From the NCBI RefSeq assembly GCF_006152065.1, contig NZ_VDFW01000017.1, forward strand, positions 1 through 64,000: 64,000 nt of DNA, given 5' to 3'. Numbering within the stretch: the stretch's first letter is position 1; each line of letters starts with the position of its first letter. Made by a program: the position numbers and the translations under genes. This DNA comes from Amycolatopsis alkalitolerans. GTDB taxonomy: Bacteria > Actinomycetota > Actinomycetes > Mycobacteriales > Pseudonocardiaceae. Shown in pieces: positions 48,555 to 59,660 of this stretch. Under the pieces are notes generated by a model. It had not been told where the DNA came from, made no database searches, and saw nothing but the letters and a program-made list of their open reading frames with translations.

Positions 48555-49296
48555 CCTCCGGGTCCACGTCGACCATAAGGAGTTCCGGCCCCGCGCCCGC
48601 CTGGGCGCGCACCCGCCCGAATCCGTCGGCGACGGTCGAGTAGCCGATGCCGGTCGGCGCCTTCGGGTTGACCTGCGTACCTGTCGCGGCCGGGTCGGCC
48701 TGGCCGCAGCCCAGGACCCAGCAGCCCGAGTCGAGGGCTCGGGCGCGGACCAGGACCTCCCACTGGTCGCGCTTGCCCTCGCCCGCTCCCCACGACGTGG
48801 GCACGATGATCACGGACGCGCCCTGGTCGGCCAGCCGGCGGAACAGCTCCGGGAACCGGCTGTCGTAGCACGTGGCGAAACCGAGCGTGACCCCGTCGAC
48901 GCTCGTCGTGACCACGTCGGCGCCCGGGGCGACCGTGTCGGACTCACGGAAGCCGAACGCGTCGTAGAGGTGGATCTTGTCGTAGCCGAGGTGCCTGCCG
49001 AGACCGGTGATGAGCAGCGTGTTGCGCACGCGCCCGTCGTCGGACGGCGTGAACATGCCCGCGACCAGGAGAACGTCGTGTTGGGCGGCGACGGCGGCGA
49101 CCGATTTCGCCCACGGCCCGTCGATGGGCTCGGCGAGCGGTTTGAGCGGAACGCCGAACCGGGCCATCGCGGCCTCCGGGAACACGACGATGCGCGCGCC
49201 CTCGGCGGCGGCCCTGGCCGTCTCACCGTGGATCAGCTCGAGGTTCGCCGCCGGGTCCTCGCTCGATGTGACCTGACTCAGGCCGACGCGCAGCAC
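48499..49296 (-). CDS. Carbon-nitrogen hydrolase (nitrilase superfamily)
   Basis: A 265-residue amidase-like enzyme with the complete Glu-Lys-Cys triad: E41 in [11 protein letters not shown]107 in [10 protein letters not shown], and C143 in [15 protein letters not shown]. The sequence resembles Nit1/deaminated-glutathione amidase-type members. The GTG at 49296 follows GGAGG by 5 nt; the long open frame upstream is antisense to hisD and not coding. It diverges from hisD. The natural substrate is unknown; repair of deaminated glutathione or a similar omega-amide is likely. Confidence 0.9.
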   Translation of the reverse strand: MLRVGLSQVTSSEDPAANLELIHGETARAAAEGARIVVFPEAAMARFGVPLKPLAEPIDGPWAKSVAAVAAQHDVLLVAGMFTPSDDGRVRNTLLITGLGRHLGYDKIHLYDAFGFRESDTVAPGADVVTTSVDGVTLGFATCYDSRFPELFRRLADQGASVIIVPTSWGAGEGKRDQWEVLVRARALDSGCWVLGCGQADPAATGTQVNPKAPTGIGYSTVADGFGRVRAQAGAGPELLMVDVDPEVTEKARVATGALANRRLG

Positions 49297-49332
49297 CGAT
49301 ACCTCCCTGGTCGCCGATGGGTTCCCCCTCCG

Positions 49333-49338
49333 TACCCT
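49333..49338 (+). promoter_or_regulatory. -10 hexamer TACCCT of the hisDCB operon
   Basis: TACCCT ends 6 nt before the hisD ATG at 49345; leaderless start predicted for the operon. Confidence 0.55.
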
Positions 49339-49344
49339 AGACCT

Positions 49345-52398
<3,054 letters not shown>

Positions 52399-52402
<4 letters not shown>

Positions 52403-52557
52403 GCAAGGAACTCGTCGGGATCCTGCTGCTGGCGCTGGCCGGTTTCCTCGCCGGCGGCGTGTACAGCACGTACAAGACCGCGAAGATCATCGCCGGTTTC
52501 CTGCTCATCGCCGCCCTGCTCGCCGTCGGCGGGGCCGTCCTCTGGTTCGTCGGCTAG
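52399..52557 (+). CDS. Small membrane protein in the his operon, 52 aa
   Basis: A 52-residue protein coded by a GTG that overlaps the hisB TGA. It has two short hydrophobic helices, about residues 4-20 and 28-50, joined by [10 protein letters not shown]. No family recognised. The four-base overlap and normal codon use argue that it is real and translationally coupled to hisB. Its stop codon interlocks with the stop of the convergent reductase at CTAG. Confidence 0.7.
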
Positions 52558-53531
52558 CCGGCCGGCTCCAGCAGGCCGAGGTCGCGAAGGCTTTCCGCCG
52601 TCTCGACGATCGTGGTCTCGGCGGGGCGTGGGCGCCATCCGAGCTCGTCGCGGGCCCGGTCGTTGTGGAGGATCGGTTGCGGCAGTTCGTCGCCCGGCGC
52701 CTCCTCGGTGGGCACGCGGGCGGCGAGCGGGCCGAGCCGGTGCCACAGGATTTCGGCGACCCGCAGGAAGCTCAGCGTGGGCCCGTCGGCGACGGTGAGG
52801 AACCGCTTGCCCGCGGCCTTGGGCGCGGCCATCGCGCGAATGTGCACGTCGGCCACGTCGCGCACGTCGACGACGCCGAAACGCTGGCGGGGCGCGACGC
52901 CCATGGTCCCGTCGAGCATGATCTTGATCAGGTACATCGAGGAGCGCAGATCGGACGTGAGGGCGGGCCCGAAGATCGCCGTCGGGTTGACCACGACCAG
53001 TTCGGTGTCGCCGCCGTCGCGCTGCATCAGGTCCCATGCCGCGCGCTCGGCGATGGCCTTGGAACGCGGATAGGGCGCCAGTCCCGGGGTGTCCGGGTCG
53101 GTCCAGTCGTCTTCGGTGAACTCGGCGCCGGGTTTGGGCGTGTAGCCGATCGCGGCGAACGACGACGTGAGCACAACGCGCCGGGCACCCCCGTCGCGCG
53201 CGGCCCGCAACACCCGCAGCGTGCCCTCGCGGGCGGGGACGATCAACTCGTCGGGGTCGTCGGGCTGGACGGCCGGGATGGGCGAGGCGACGTGATGGAC
53301 TTCCTCGCAGCCGGCGAGCGCGGCGGGCCAGCCGTCGTCGGTCATCAGGTCCGCGGTCACGATCTCGAGGCCGGCGTCGTCGGCGCCGCCGCGGCGCACC
53401 GCCGCACGCAGGCCGTCCTCGCGCGCGGCCGACCGCACCGCGGCCCGCACCGGGCGACCGGCTCGTAGCAGCGCCGCGATCAGGTGCGTCCCCAGGTAGC
53501 CGGAACCGCCAGTGACCAGCACCGGGCTCAT
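52554..53531 (-). CDS. NAD(P)-dependent epimerase/dehydratase (extended SDR)
   Basis: A 325-residue Rossmann-fold protein with the cofactor loop VTGGSGYLGTHL at the N-terminus and the YxxxK motif as YPRSKAIAE. It also has VVNPTAIFGP. It resembles dihydroflavonol-4-reductase/aldehyde reductase-type members. The ATG overlaps the stop of the upstream MerR gene, so both form one unit. Substrate unknown; a MerR-controlled carbonyl detoxification role is plausible. Confidence 0.9.
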   Translation of the reverse strand: MSPVLVTGGSGYLGTHLIAALLRAGRPVRAAVRSAAREDGLRAAVRRGGADDAGLEIVTADLMTDDGWPAALAGCEEVHHVASPIPAVQPDDPDELIVPAREGTLRVLRAARDGGARRVVLTSSFAAIGYTPKPGAEFTEDDWTDPDTPGLAPYPRSKAIAERAAWDLMQRDGGDTELVVVNPTAIFGPALTSDLRSSMYLIKIMLDGTMGVAPRQRFGVVDVRDVADVHIRAMAAPKAAGKRFLTVADGPTLSFLRVAEILWHRLGPLAARVPTEEAPGDELPQPILHNDRARDELGWRPRPAETTIVETAESLRDLGLLEPAG

Positions 53532-53965
53532 CGCAGCACCCCCAGACGATCGACCACGTCCACGAGACGCTCGATCACCTCGGCCTCCGCGACGGTGTCG
53601 CCGCGGTCGCGGGCATCCCACAGCGCCGCCTTCTCCCGTAGGTAGCCGAGCCGCGCCTGCTGGGCGGCGATCTCGGCCTCGATGCGAGTGGCGTGACGCA
53701 GTAGCAGATCGCGCTGCTCGCCCGCGGCCGCCCGCCCGCGCGCCCGGTTGGCCAGGTACGTGCGCATGTCCTCGATGCCAACGCCGACCGCGCGCAGGCA
53801 GGACAGCGCCTCGAGTGTGTCGATGTCCTCGGTGCGGTAGCGGCGATGGCCGCTGTGTTCGTCGCGGTCGATCGGGCCGACGAGCCCGACCTCCTCGTAG
53901 TAGCGGAGGGTCGGCTCGCTCAGCCCGCTGCGCCGCGACACCTCCTGGATGGTGAATGCTGTCAT
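53528..53965 (-). CDS. MerR-family transcriptional regulator
   Basis: A 145-residue regulator with N-terminal winged helix FTIQEVSRRSGLSEPTLRYYEEVGLVGP and HRRYRTEDIDTLEALSCLRAVG, then a long dimerising coiled coil. No cysteine cluster is present, so metal or iron-sulfur sensing is unlikely; an organic ligand is probable. It is coupled to the SDR gene by a four-base overlap. A palindrome typical of MerR sites lies just upstream. Confidence 0.92.
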   Translation of the reverse strand: MTAFTIQEVSRRSGLSEPTLRYYEEVGLVGPIDRDEHSGHRRYRTEDIDTLEALSCLRAVGVGIEDMRTYLANRARGRAAAGEQRDLLLRHATRIEAEIAAQQARLGYLREKAALWDARDRGDTVAEAEVIERLVDVVDRLGVLR

Positions 53966-53981
53966 ACGACCAGCAAAACAA

Positions 53982-53999
53982 ACCTCAAGCGCTTGAAGT
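53982..53999. promoter_or_regulatory. Probable MerR-family operator before merR-SDR
   Basis: An ACCTCAAG, two bases, CTTGAAGT palindrome with a perfect 12-bp core TCAAGCGCTTGA at 53985-53996. It lies 17-34 bp before the merR ATG, overlapping the 3' end of the mmpL gene, where MerR family members bind between -35 and -10. Confidence 0.65.
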
Positions 54000-56129
54000 C
54001 AAGCGCTCGGGCTTCTTCTCGTCCAGCCGCTTCGTGAGCTTCGCGCCTTCGACGTCCACGTTGGGCAGCACCCGGCCGAGCCACTTGGGCAGCCACCACG
54101 CCTTCGCGCCGAGCAGGGACATCACCGCGGGCACGATCGTCATCCGGACCACGAAGGCGTCCACCGCGACGCCGAACGCGAGCGCGAAACCGATCGACTG
54201 GATCAATGCTGTGTCGGAGTGCACAAACCCGGCGAAGACGCTGATCATGATCAGTGCGGCGGCGACCACGACCCGCGAACCGTGCCGGAAGCCGGTGACC
54301 ACCGCTTCGGGCGGCTCGGCGCCGTGCACATGTTCCTCGCGCATCCGCGTCACGAGGAACACCTGATAGTCCATCGCGAGCCCGAACAGCACGCCGATCA
54401 GCAGGATCGGCAGCATGCTCATGATCGGCGCGGTCGACTGCACGCCCAGCAGATCGTCGAGCCAGCCCCACTGGAAGACCGCGACGACGGCGCCGAAGGT
54501 CGCCGCCACCGAACCGAGGAACCCGAGTGTCGCCTTCAGCGGCACGATCAGCGAGCGGAACACGAGCATCAGCAGCAGGAACGCCAGCCCGACGACGAGC
54601 GCGAGATAGGGCAGCATCGCGCCGGCGAGCTTGGCGGAGACGTCGATCTGCAGCGCGGTCTGCCCCGTCACGGCCAGGTGCGTGCCGCCGGTGTGCGACC
54701 GGATGTCGCCGACGAGCTTTTCGGTCTGCTCGCTGCTGGGCCCGCTCTTCGGGATGACGGTGAACATCGCGGTGTCGTGCGGTGCGTTGAACTGTGGTGG
54801 CGTCACCAGCGCGACATCGCTCAGCCGCGAGATCCGGTCGGCGGCCGCGTCCGCGTTCTCGGCGGTCGCGTCGGAGATCACCACGATCAGCGGCCCGTTC
54901 ATGCCGGGGCCGAACCCCTCCGAGACCAGGTCGTAGGCCTTGCGCTGAGTCGAGCCGGGCGCGGCGGTGGCGTCGTTGGGCAGGCCGAGTTGCATGCTCA
55001 GCGCGGGGATCGCGACGATGAGCAGTCCGGCGACAGCCGCGAGCAGGACCGGCACACGATGCCGCGCCACGAATCGCGCCCAGCGCTCGCCGTTCGGAGT
55101 CTTCGTCCGCTTTTTCGCGCGCTTGCCGAGCACCCTGCGCCCGGCGAAACCGAGGATCGCGGGCAGCAGGGTGAGCGCGATCAGCACCGCGACGGCGACG
55201 GTTACCGCGGCGGCGACGCCCATCTGGCCGAGGAACGGGATGCCCACGACCGTGAGCCCGACCAGCGCGATGATGACGGTCAGCCCGGCGAACACGACCG
55301 CGGAACCGGCGGTACCGACGCTGCGTGCGGCGGCTTGTTCGGGTTCGCGGCCTTCGCTCAGCTCATGGCGGTACCGCGAAACGATGAAGAGCGCGTAGTC
55401 GATGCCCACGGCGAGGCCGAGCATCAGCGCGAGGATCGGGGTGTTGGAGTTCAGGTCGGTGAACCCGGAGATGGTCATCACCCCGGCCATCCCGACACCG
55501 ACCCCGATCAACGCGGTCAGCAGCGGCAGGCCGGCGGCGAGGAGTGAACCGAAGGTCACGGTCAGCACGATGGCCGCGATGACGACGCCGATCCCCTCGG
55601 TGCCGCCGACTTCCGGCATGCCCTGGATCGCGTCGCCCCCGAACTCGACGGTCAGCCCGGCGTGGCGGGCGGTTTCGGCGGGCGCGGTGAGGCCTTCGCG
55701 GTCGGCGCCGGTCAGTTCCGACGCCGGGACGGGATAGCTCACCTGCGCGAGCGCGACGCGGCCGTCGCGCGAGACCGTGCCGGTCTGGAACGGATCGGTG
55801 ACCGCGCGCGCCTTCGGGGCGGTCTTGAGCGCACTTAGGAGCTGCTCGACCGTGGCCTTGTTCACCGGATCGGTGAGCTTCTGCCCGGTGGGCGCCTCGA
55901 TCGCGACGCGTGCGGTCGCGCCCCCGGCCGGCGCCTGAGCGAAGCGCTCCTTGAGGTGGTCGATCGCCTGCTGCGACTCGGTGCCGGGGATGGTCACGTC
56001 GTTCGTGAGCTGCCCGGACAGTGTCACGGCACCGAGCCCGAGCGCGATCAGGACGGCCGCCCAGACGGCGGCGACGAGCTGGCGACGGCGGAACGAGAAC
56101 CGGGCGAGCCGGTAAAGGAGAGTGGCCAT
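53985..56129 (-). CDS. MMPL-family RND transporter
   Basis: A 714-residue proton-driven exporter with about 12 membrane helices in two halves, each with a large extracytoplasmic loop. The pattern TISGFTDLNSNTPILALMLGLAVGIDYALFI and PILLIGVLFGLAMDYQVFL gives the intramembrane Asp-Tyr pairs of MMPL proteins. Start ATG at 56129, eight bases after GGAG; an upstream in-frame ATG at 56159 is less likely. Divergent from a TetR gene with three operator-like palindromes between, so it is probably a TetR-controlled drug or lipid exporter. Confidence 0.93.
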   Translation of the reverse strand: MATLLYRLARFSFRRRQLVAAVWAAVLIALGLGAVTLSGQLTNDVTIPGTESQQAIDHLKERFAQAPAGGATARVAIEAPTGQKLTDPVNKATVEQLLSALKTAPKARAVTDPFQTGTVSRDGRVALAQVSYPVPASELTGADREGLTAPAETARHAGLTVEFGGDAIQGMPEVGGTEGIGVVIAAIVLTVTFGSLLAAGLPLLTALIGVGVGMAGVMTISGFTDLNSNTPILALMLGLAVGIDYALFIVSRYRHELSEGREPEQAAARSVGTAGSAVVFAGLTVIIALVGLTVVGIPFLGQMGVAAAVTVAVAVLIALTLLPAILGFAGRRVLGKRAKKRTKTPNGERWARFVARHRVPVLLAAVAGLLIVAIPALSMQLGLPNDATAAPGSTQRKAYDLVSEGFGPGMNGPLIVVISDATAENADAAADRISRLSDVALVTPPQFNAPHDTAMFTVIPKSGPSSEQTEKLVGDIRSHTGGTHLAVTGQTALQIDVSAKLAGAMLPYLALVVGLAFLLLMLVFRSLIVPLKATLGFLGSVAATFGAVVAVFQWGWLDDLLGVQSTAPIMSMLPILLIGVLFGLAMDYQVFLVTRMREEHVHGAEPPEAVVTGFRHGSRVVVAAALIMISVFAGFVHSDTALIQSIGFALAFGVAVDAFVVRMTIVPAVMSLLGAKAWWLPKWLGRVLPNVDVEGAKLTKRLDEKKPERLTSSA

Positions 56130-56178
56130 GCGCGCGGCTCCAATTCGGGCGTCCGTCATGCGATCGGGTGAGCCTCAA

Positions 56179-56242
56179 GCTAGCCGATCGGCAAGTGGAG
56201 CTACAAGCCGATCGGCTAGCATGTGACTAGCCGCACGGCTAG
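56179..56242. promoter_or_regulatory. Three operator-like palindromes between mmpL and tetR
   Basis: GCTAGCCGATCGGC (56179-56192) and its exact inverse (56207-56220) are separated by 14 bp. A third site, CTAGCCG-CA-CGGCTAG, spans 56227-56242. All share the half-site CTAGCCG. This is a typical multi-site TetR operator region controlling both divergent genes. Confidence 0.8.
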
Positions 56243-56305
56243 CGCTCTTCCTTGCTTCGCGCGGTAGTGGACGCGTAACCTCGCCGTGTTCACTGGGAGG
56301 GTGCT

Positions 56306-56890
56306 ATGACAGCCGGTCCTGCCGCCGTCACCGCGAGCGGCCAGGAGGACACGCGTACGCGCCTGCTCGCGACCGCGCTGCGGCTGTTCACCGAGCACGG
56401 CGTCGAAGGCACGTCGCTCCAGATGATCGCCGACGCGCTGGGCGTGACGAAGGCGGCGGTGTACTACCACTTCAAGACGAAGGACGAGATCACCGGCGCC
56501 GTCGCGGAACCGGGGCTACGCGAGCTGGAGCTGGTGGTGGAGGAGGCTTCGCGGCTGCGGGGCCGGAACGCGCGGCTCGATCACCTGCTGACCGGTTTCG
56601 TCGACATCGTCGTGCGGCACCGGACGCTGGTGGCGCTGTTCAGCCGCGATCCCGGGGTCACGCGGGCGCTCACCGCCTCGTGGCTGGACAGGGAGAGCTT
56701 CAGCGTTCGGATGATGGAGATCTTCGCGGGCTCCGAGGCGGATGTGACCCGGGCGATCGCCGCGCACGCGGCCATCACGGGGATCGCACTGACCGGTGGC
56801 GCGCCGCAGTTCGCGGATCTGGACGATGAAACGCTGCGCGCGCATCTGCTCGGCGTGGGGCGCCGGCTGCTGGGCGGGCGCCGGGGCTGA
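56306..56890 (+). CDS. TetR-family transcriptional regulator
   Basis: A 194-residue repressor. The N-terminal domain TRLLATALRLFTEHGVEGTSLQMIADALGVTKAAVYYHFKTKDEI is a classical TetR helix-turn-helix. The C-terminal helices form a ligand pocket of unknown specificity. ATG after GGGAGGGTG. Divergent from the MMPL exporter, with palindromes between, so it likely represses the exporter and itself until a substrate binds. Confidence 0.94.
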   Translation: MTAGPAAVTASGQEDTRTRLLATALRLFTEHGVEGTSLQMIADALGVTKAAVYYHFKTKDEITGAVAEPGLRELELVVEEASRLRGRNARLDHLLTGFVDIVVRHRTLVALFSRDPGVTRALTASWLDRESFSVRMMEIFAGSEADVTRAIAAHAAITGIALTGGAPQFADLDDETLRAHLLGVGRRLLGGRRG

Positions 56891-56907
56891 GCTTCCTTCC
56901 CGCGCGG

Positions 56908-57213
56908 TCAGGTCAATTCTCGTTTCAGGTACGTCGCGGTCTCGGTGAATCCCAGCGTCAAGTAGTAGTCCCGTGCCCGCCGGGTCGGCACGGTCAGTTC
57001 GACCGCCCCGGCCACCCGGGCTCGCTCGGCGATCGCGGCCACGAGTGCCCGCCCGACACCCGGTCCGCGCGCTTCCGGGGCGACGATCAGCTCCTGCAGT
57101 TCGGCGACCCAGCCGTTCGCGTACAACACCAGGAACCGGGTCGCGAGGGCGTACCCGATCACCTGGCTGTCGTACTCGGCGACGAGCAGATCCGCCCTGT
57201 TGTGGATCATCAT
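56908..57213 (-). CDS. GNAT-family N-acetyltransferase, 5' end compromised
   Basis: The visible coding part gives 101 residues, with LLVAEYDSQVIGYALATRF, VAELQELIVAPEARGPGVGRALV (acetyl-CoA loop) and a C-terminal RRARDYYLTLGF. GNAT-like sequence continues upstream in the same frame for about 39 more codons (DAPSPADAEAEALRT... FATSYPPSRAAFDRNYERLLG), back to the kptA stop, with no ATG, GTG or TTG. An ATG overlapping the kptA stop (57327-57329) is in another frame. Either one base has been lost, or translation starts at the internal ATG and yields a truncated enzyme. Confidence 0.6.
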   Translation of the reverse strand: MMIHNRADLLVAEYDSQVIGYALATRFLVLYANGWVAELQELIVAPEARGPGVGRALVAAIAERARVAGAVELTVPTRRARDYYLTLGFTETATYLKRELT

Positions 57214-57325
57214 GCCGAGCAGTCGTTCATAGTTCCGGTCGAAAGCGGCGCGCGAAGGCGGGTAGCTCGTCGCGAACTGGTCCGTGCGTAACGCTTCGGC
57301 TTCGGCGTCGGCAGGGCTCGGCGCG

Positions 57326-57874
57326 TCATGCCGCCCGCCGCAGGAACTCCGGTGGCACCCGCGCGGTCAGCCACACCCCGTTCGGGCTCAGCCGGAACTC
57401 GCGGCCCGCGCGGGTCATCGCCGCCGCGTCGATCTCGAGTACTACCGGTTTCCCGCGTCTCGCACCTACACGAGTTGCCACCTCGCGCGTGTGCGAAAGG
57501 TGAACGTCGTGCCTTTTCATCGGCCGCAAGCCCGCGCGCAGGATGGCCGGCAGGAACCGTTCGACGGTGCCGTGGAACAGCAGCGGGGGTGGATCGGCGA
57601 CCGGCAGCCCGAGGTCGACGGGCACGCTGTGGCCCTGGTTCGCGCGGATCAGCTGGCCGCTGCCGTCGACGGCGAAGCGCTGTTTGTCGTTACGTGCCAC
57701 CACTTCCTCGAGCTCGGCCCGGGACAGCAGGAGTCCGTGCCTGGCGAGCGCGGACAGCAGCACGTCCACCTCGATCCAGCCGCCGGACCCCAGGCTCACT
57801 CCGATCGCCTCGGGCGAGTGGCGCAGATGATGAGACAGCCGCTTCGAAATGGCAACTGCTTTTTGGTTCTCCAT
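57326..57874 (-). CDS. kptA: RNA 2'-phosphotransferase (Tpt1/KptA)
   Basis: A 182-residue enzyme that transfers a 2'-phosphate from RNA to NAD+. Core residues are visible: SKRLSHHLRHSPEAIG, RANQGHSVPVDL, LFHGTVERFLPAIL and HLSHTREVATRVGARRGKPVVLEID. In eukaryotes it completes tRNA splicing; bacterial members have no settled role. ATG after GGAG. Its TGA overlaps an ATG near the GNAT gene. It diverges from the DUF2695 gene. Confidence 0.93.
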   Translation of the reverse strand: MENQKAVAISKRLSHHLRHSPEAIGVSLGSGGWIEVDVLLSALARHGLLLSRAELEEVVARNDKQRFAVDGSGQLIRANQGHSVPVDLGLPVADPPPLLFHGTVERFLPAILRAGLRPMKRHDVHLSHTREVATRVGARRGKPVVLEIDAAAMTRAGREFRLSPNGVWLTARVPPEFLRRAA

Positions 57875-57956
57875 GTCGGCTCCATTGGCTCACGAAGCTT
57901 CTCGGCGCGCAAGATCGTCGGTAAGCACGAACCAGCCGGAAGACCAAGGAGGAGCC

Positions 57957-58268
57957 ATGCGTACTGAACTCGTTCCCGCCGCGTTGCGCGAGCAGTGGAC
58001 CAAGCCGCTGGGCCGGGAATGCCTGCCCTGTTACCTGTCCCGCATGTTGGCGGATTTCGGATGTGACGACACGATGCGCTGGACCCTGCGGTGGCGCGAC
58101 TCGCGTGCCCCCGGCGTGACGTCTCTCGATGGGCGCGCCCCCTGTGACTGCCGCCTGCCGGGAGTCCTGAGTTCACCGGTCGAAGCCCCGCCACCGCCCT
58201 GTGCGGGCGTTCGCAGGGGCTCGACCAGGCCGTGCCGTCCTACGCGCCACCCTCCATCGCCGGTTTGA
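57957..58268 (+). CDS. DUF2695-domain protein with aberrant C-terminus
   Basis: A 103-residue protein starting MRTELVPAALREQWTKPLGRECLPCYLSRMLADFGCDDTMRWTLRWRD, which matches my memory of DUF2695. The usual ending (a longer Arg/Gly stretch, then CDCEIF) is replaced by CDCRLPGVLSSP and a Pro/Arg-rich tail that overlaps the convergent soxR by 29 bp. The C-terminus may therefore have been changed by a nearby deletion. ATG lies right after AAGGAGGAG. Function unknown. Confidence 0.65.
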   Translation: MRTELVPAALREQWTKPLGRECLPCYLSRMLADFGCDDTMRWTLRWRDSRAPGVTSLDGRAPCDCRLPGVLSSPVEAPPPPCAGVRRGSTRPCRPTRHPPSPV

Positions 58269-58701
58269 GCAGGCGTGCGCCGGGGCCGAAGCGGGCCAGC
58301 TGGTCGTCCTGGTTGTACAGGCCGCACATACGAAGGGAGAGACAACCACAGCCGACGCAGCCGGTGAGCCGGTCGCGCAGGCGCTGCAGCGCGTCGATCC
58401 GGGCGTCCAGTTCGTCCTGCCAGTTTCTCGAGAGCCGGGCCCAGTCCGCCTTCGTGGGCGCGTGGTCCTTGGGCAGCGTGGCCAGGGCCGCGCTGATCTC
58501 CTCGAGGCTCAGGCCCACTCGCTGGGCGGCGCGGATAAATGCGATGCGGCGCAGCACCGTCCGCGGGTAGCGGCGCTGGTTACCCGTGGAGCGCTCGGCG
58601 TGGATCAGGCCGCGATCCTCGTAGAACCGTAGCGCGGTGTGGGGTACTCCGCTGCGTTCCGCGACCTGACCGATGCTGAGGTGGTCGGCAAGCTTGGTCA
58701 C
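58240..58701 (-). CDS. soxR: SoxR, redox-sensing MerR-family activator
   Basis: A 153-residue 2Fe-2S regulator. The N-terminal winged helix (SIGQVAERSGVPHTALRFYEDRGL) is followed by a dimerising helix and the cluster site CVGCGCLSLRMC (C115, C118, C120, C126), the exact SoxR spacing. Redox-cycling compounds oxidise the cluster and activate transcription. GTG start with TACCCT 7 nt upstream. It diverges from a decayed transketolase gene, its probable former target, with a palindrome between. Confidence 0.93.
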   Translation of the reverse strand: MTKLADHLSIGQVAERSGVPHTALRFYEDRGLIHAERSTGNQRRYPRTVLRRIAFIRAAQRVGLSLEEISAALATLPKDHAPTKADWARLSRNWQDELDARIDALQRLRDRLTGCVGCGCLSLRMCGLYNQDDQLARFGPGARLLKPAMEGGA

Positions 58702-58708
58702 GTTCGCC

Positions 58709-58714
58709 AGGGTA
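58709..58714 (-). promoter_or_regulatory. -10 hexamer TACCCT of soxR
   Basis: TACCCT ends 7 nt before the GTG at 58701; leaderless start predicted, with the SoxR palindrome just upstream in the spacer region. Confidence 0.5.
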
Positions 58715-58720
58715 ACCTTG

Positions 58721-58740
58721 ACCTAGACTTAAGTCGAGGT
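58721..58740. promoter_or_regulatory. Probable SoxR operator
   Basis: ACCTAGACTT and AAGTCGAGGT form a 20-bp palindrome with one mismatch pair, like the known SoxR box (CCTCAAG..CTTGAGG pattern). It sits between soxR and the transketolase remnant, in the place where a MerR-type activator would bind. Confidence 0.65.
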
Positions 58741-58754
58741 TGACCGGTGGCGAT

Positions 58755-59639
58755 ATGACGACGACCACCGAACCGGCCTGCCGGCGCTGGTCGCGCGGAT
58801 GACCGGGACGAGAGGCACGCCGCGGCTGCGGAGTCCACTGTGGACGTGCCGTGGGTGCTCTGCGACCGCGTGCCGAACGTCTCGCCGGAGACGGCGCGCG
58901 ACCCGGGGCGTGACCGGTTCGTCCTGCCATCGGCACGGTCCTCGGCCTGCTGCGCGGTACTCGCCGCGAGAGGCTTCCTCGGCCCGGCCGACCTCGAGGA
59001 CTGGAGGTCGGTGCGGTCGCGTCTGGGCATGCACCCGGACCGGGCGCTGCACCGGGCGCCGAGATCGCGAGCGGTTCGCTCGGCCCCAGGGTGGCGCTCG
59101 TGGTCGGCACGGCCCTCGGCCTGCGCGCGCGGGGCTCACCGAGTGACCACGGTCCTGGTCGGCAACTCGTCGCCCATGCACGGCTGGCCCGGCGGCATCG
59201 AGCGCCACCCCGGGGCCGAGGGCTGGGCACCCCGCACGGCCGGCGGTCGCGACCACGAGGCGCCGTACGACGCCTTCACCGCGCCGCGTCCGCGGCAGCC
59301 GCCGTGCGTCGTGGCGCGACCCATGGCCGGTCGCCTGAGCCGTTCCTGTCCACAATGGATGAGGTGCCGCGCGCGAGCACGATCCGCCCCTTCGACGGCA
59401 AGGCCCTGCGCGCCGCGCGCTGGCCGGCGTCGTCCTGGTCGAGCGGTACCCGAGGGCACGTCCGCGTACCGTGTCGCCGGGGCGCTGGCCGACGTGCCAC
59501 ACCGGCGGCCCTGCGCACTGGCCATGCGCCACGCCGCCGAGGTCCGCGTCCACCGCACCCCACCGACCACGACGCGATCCACGGCCTGGACACACCAGGC
59601 CTCAGGTTCGCGATCAGGGACTTCTTCGGCGGGAGCTGA
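58755..59639 (+). pseudogene. Decayed two-subunit transketolase
   Basis: Reading shifts among all three frames match transketolase in order. N-terminal subunit pieces are MTTTTEPA, LPALVARMTG, ERHAAAESTVDVPWVLCDRV, DRFVL, VLAARGFLGPADLEDW, GAEIASGSLG, VALVVGTALGLRARG and TVLVGNSSPMHGWPGGIE, then GRDHEAPYDAFTAPRP. Then only the end of the C-terminal subunit follows: STIRPFDGKALRAA, VVLVERYP, EGTSAYRVAGALADVPH and TDHDAIHGLDTPGLRFAIRDFFGGS. At least five frameshifts and a large internal deletion make it non-functional. The stop at 59637-59639 is probably the original. Confidence 0.8.
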
Positions 59640-59660
59640 CTCGATGCGGTGCCAGACCCG

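Noticed and set aside
57320-57332. Programmed frameshift joining kptA to the GNAT gene
   Set aside because: The stop context TGAC resembles known +1 sites, but the preceding codon GCA offers no re-pairing in the new frame and a fusion of these two enzymes is not known. An indel is simpler.
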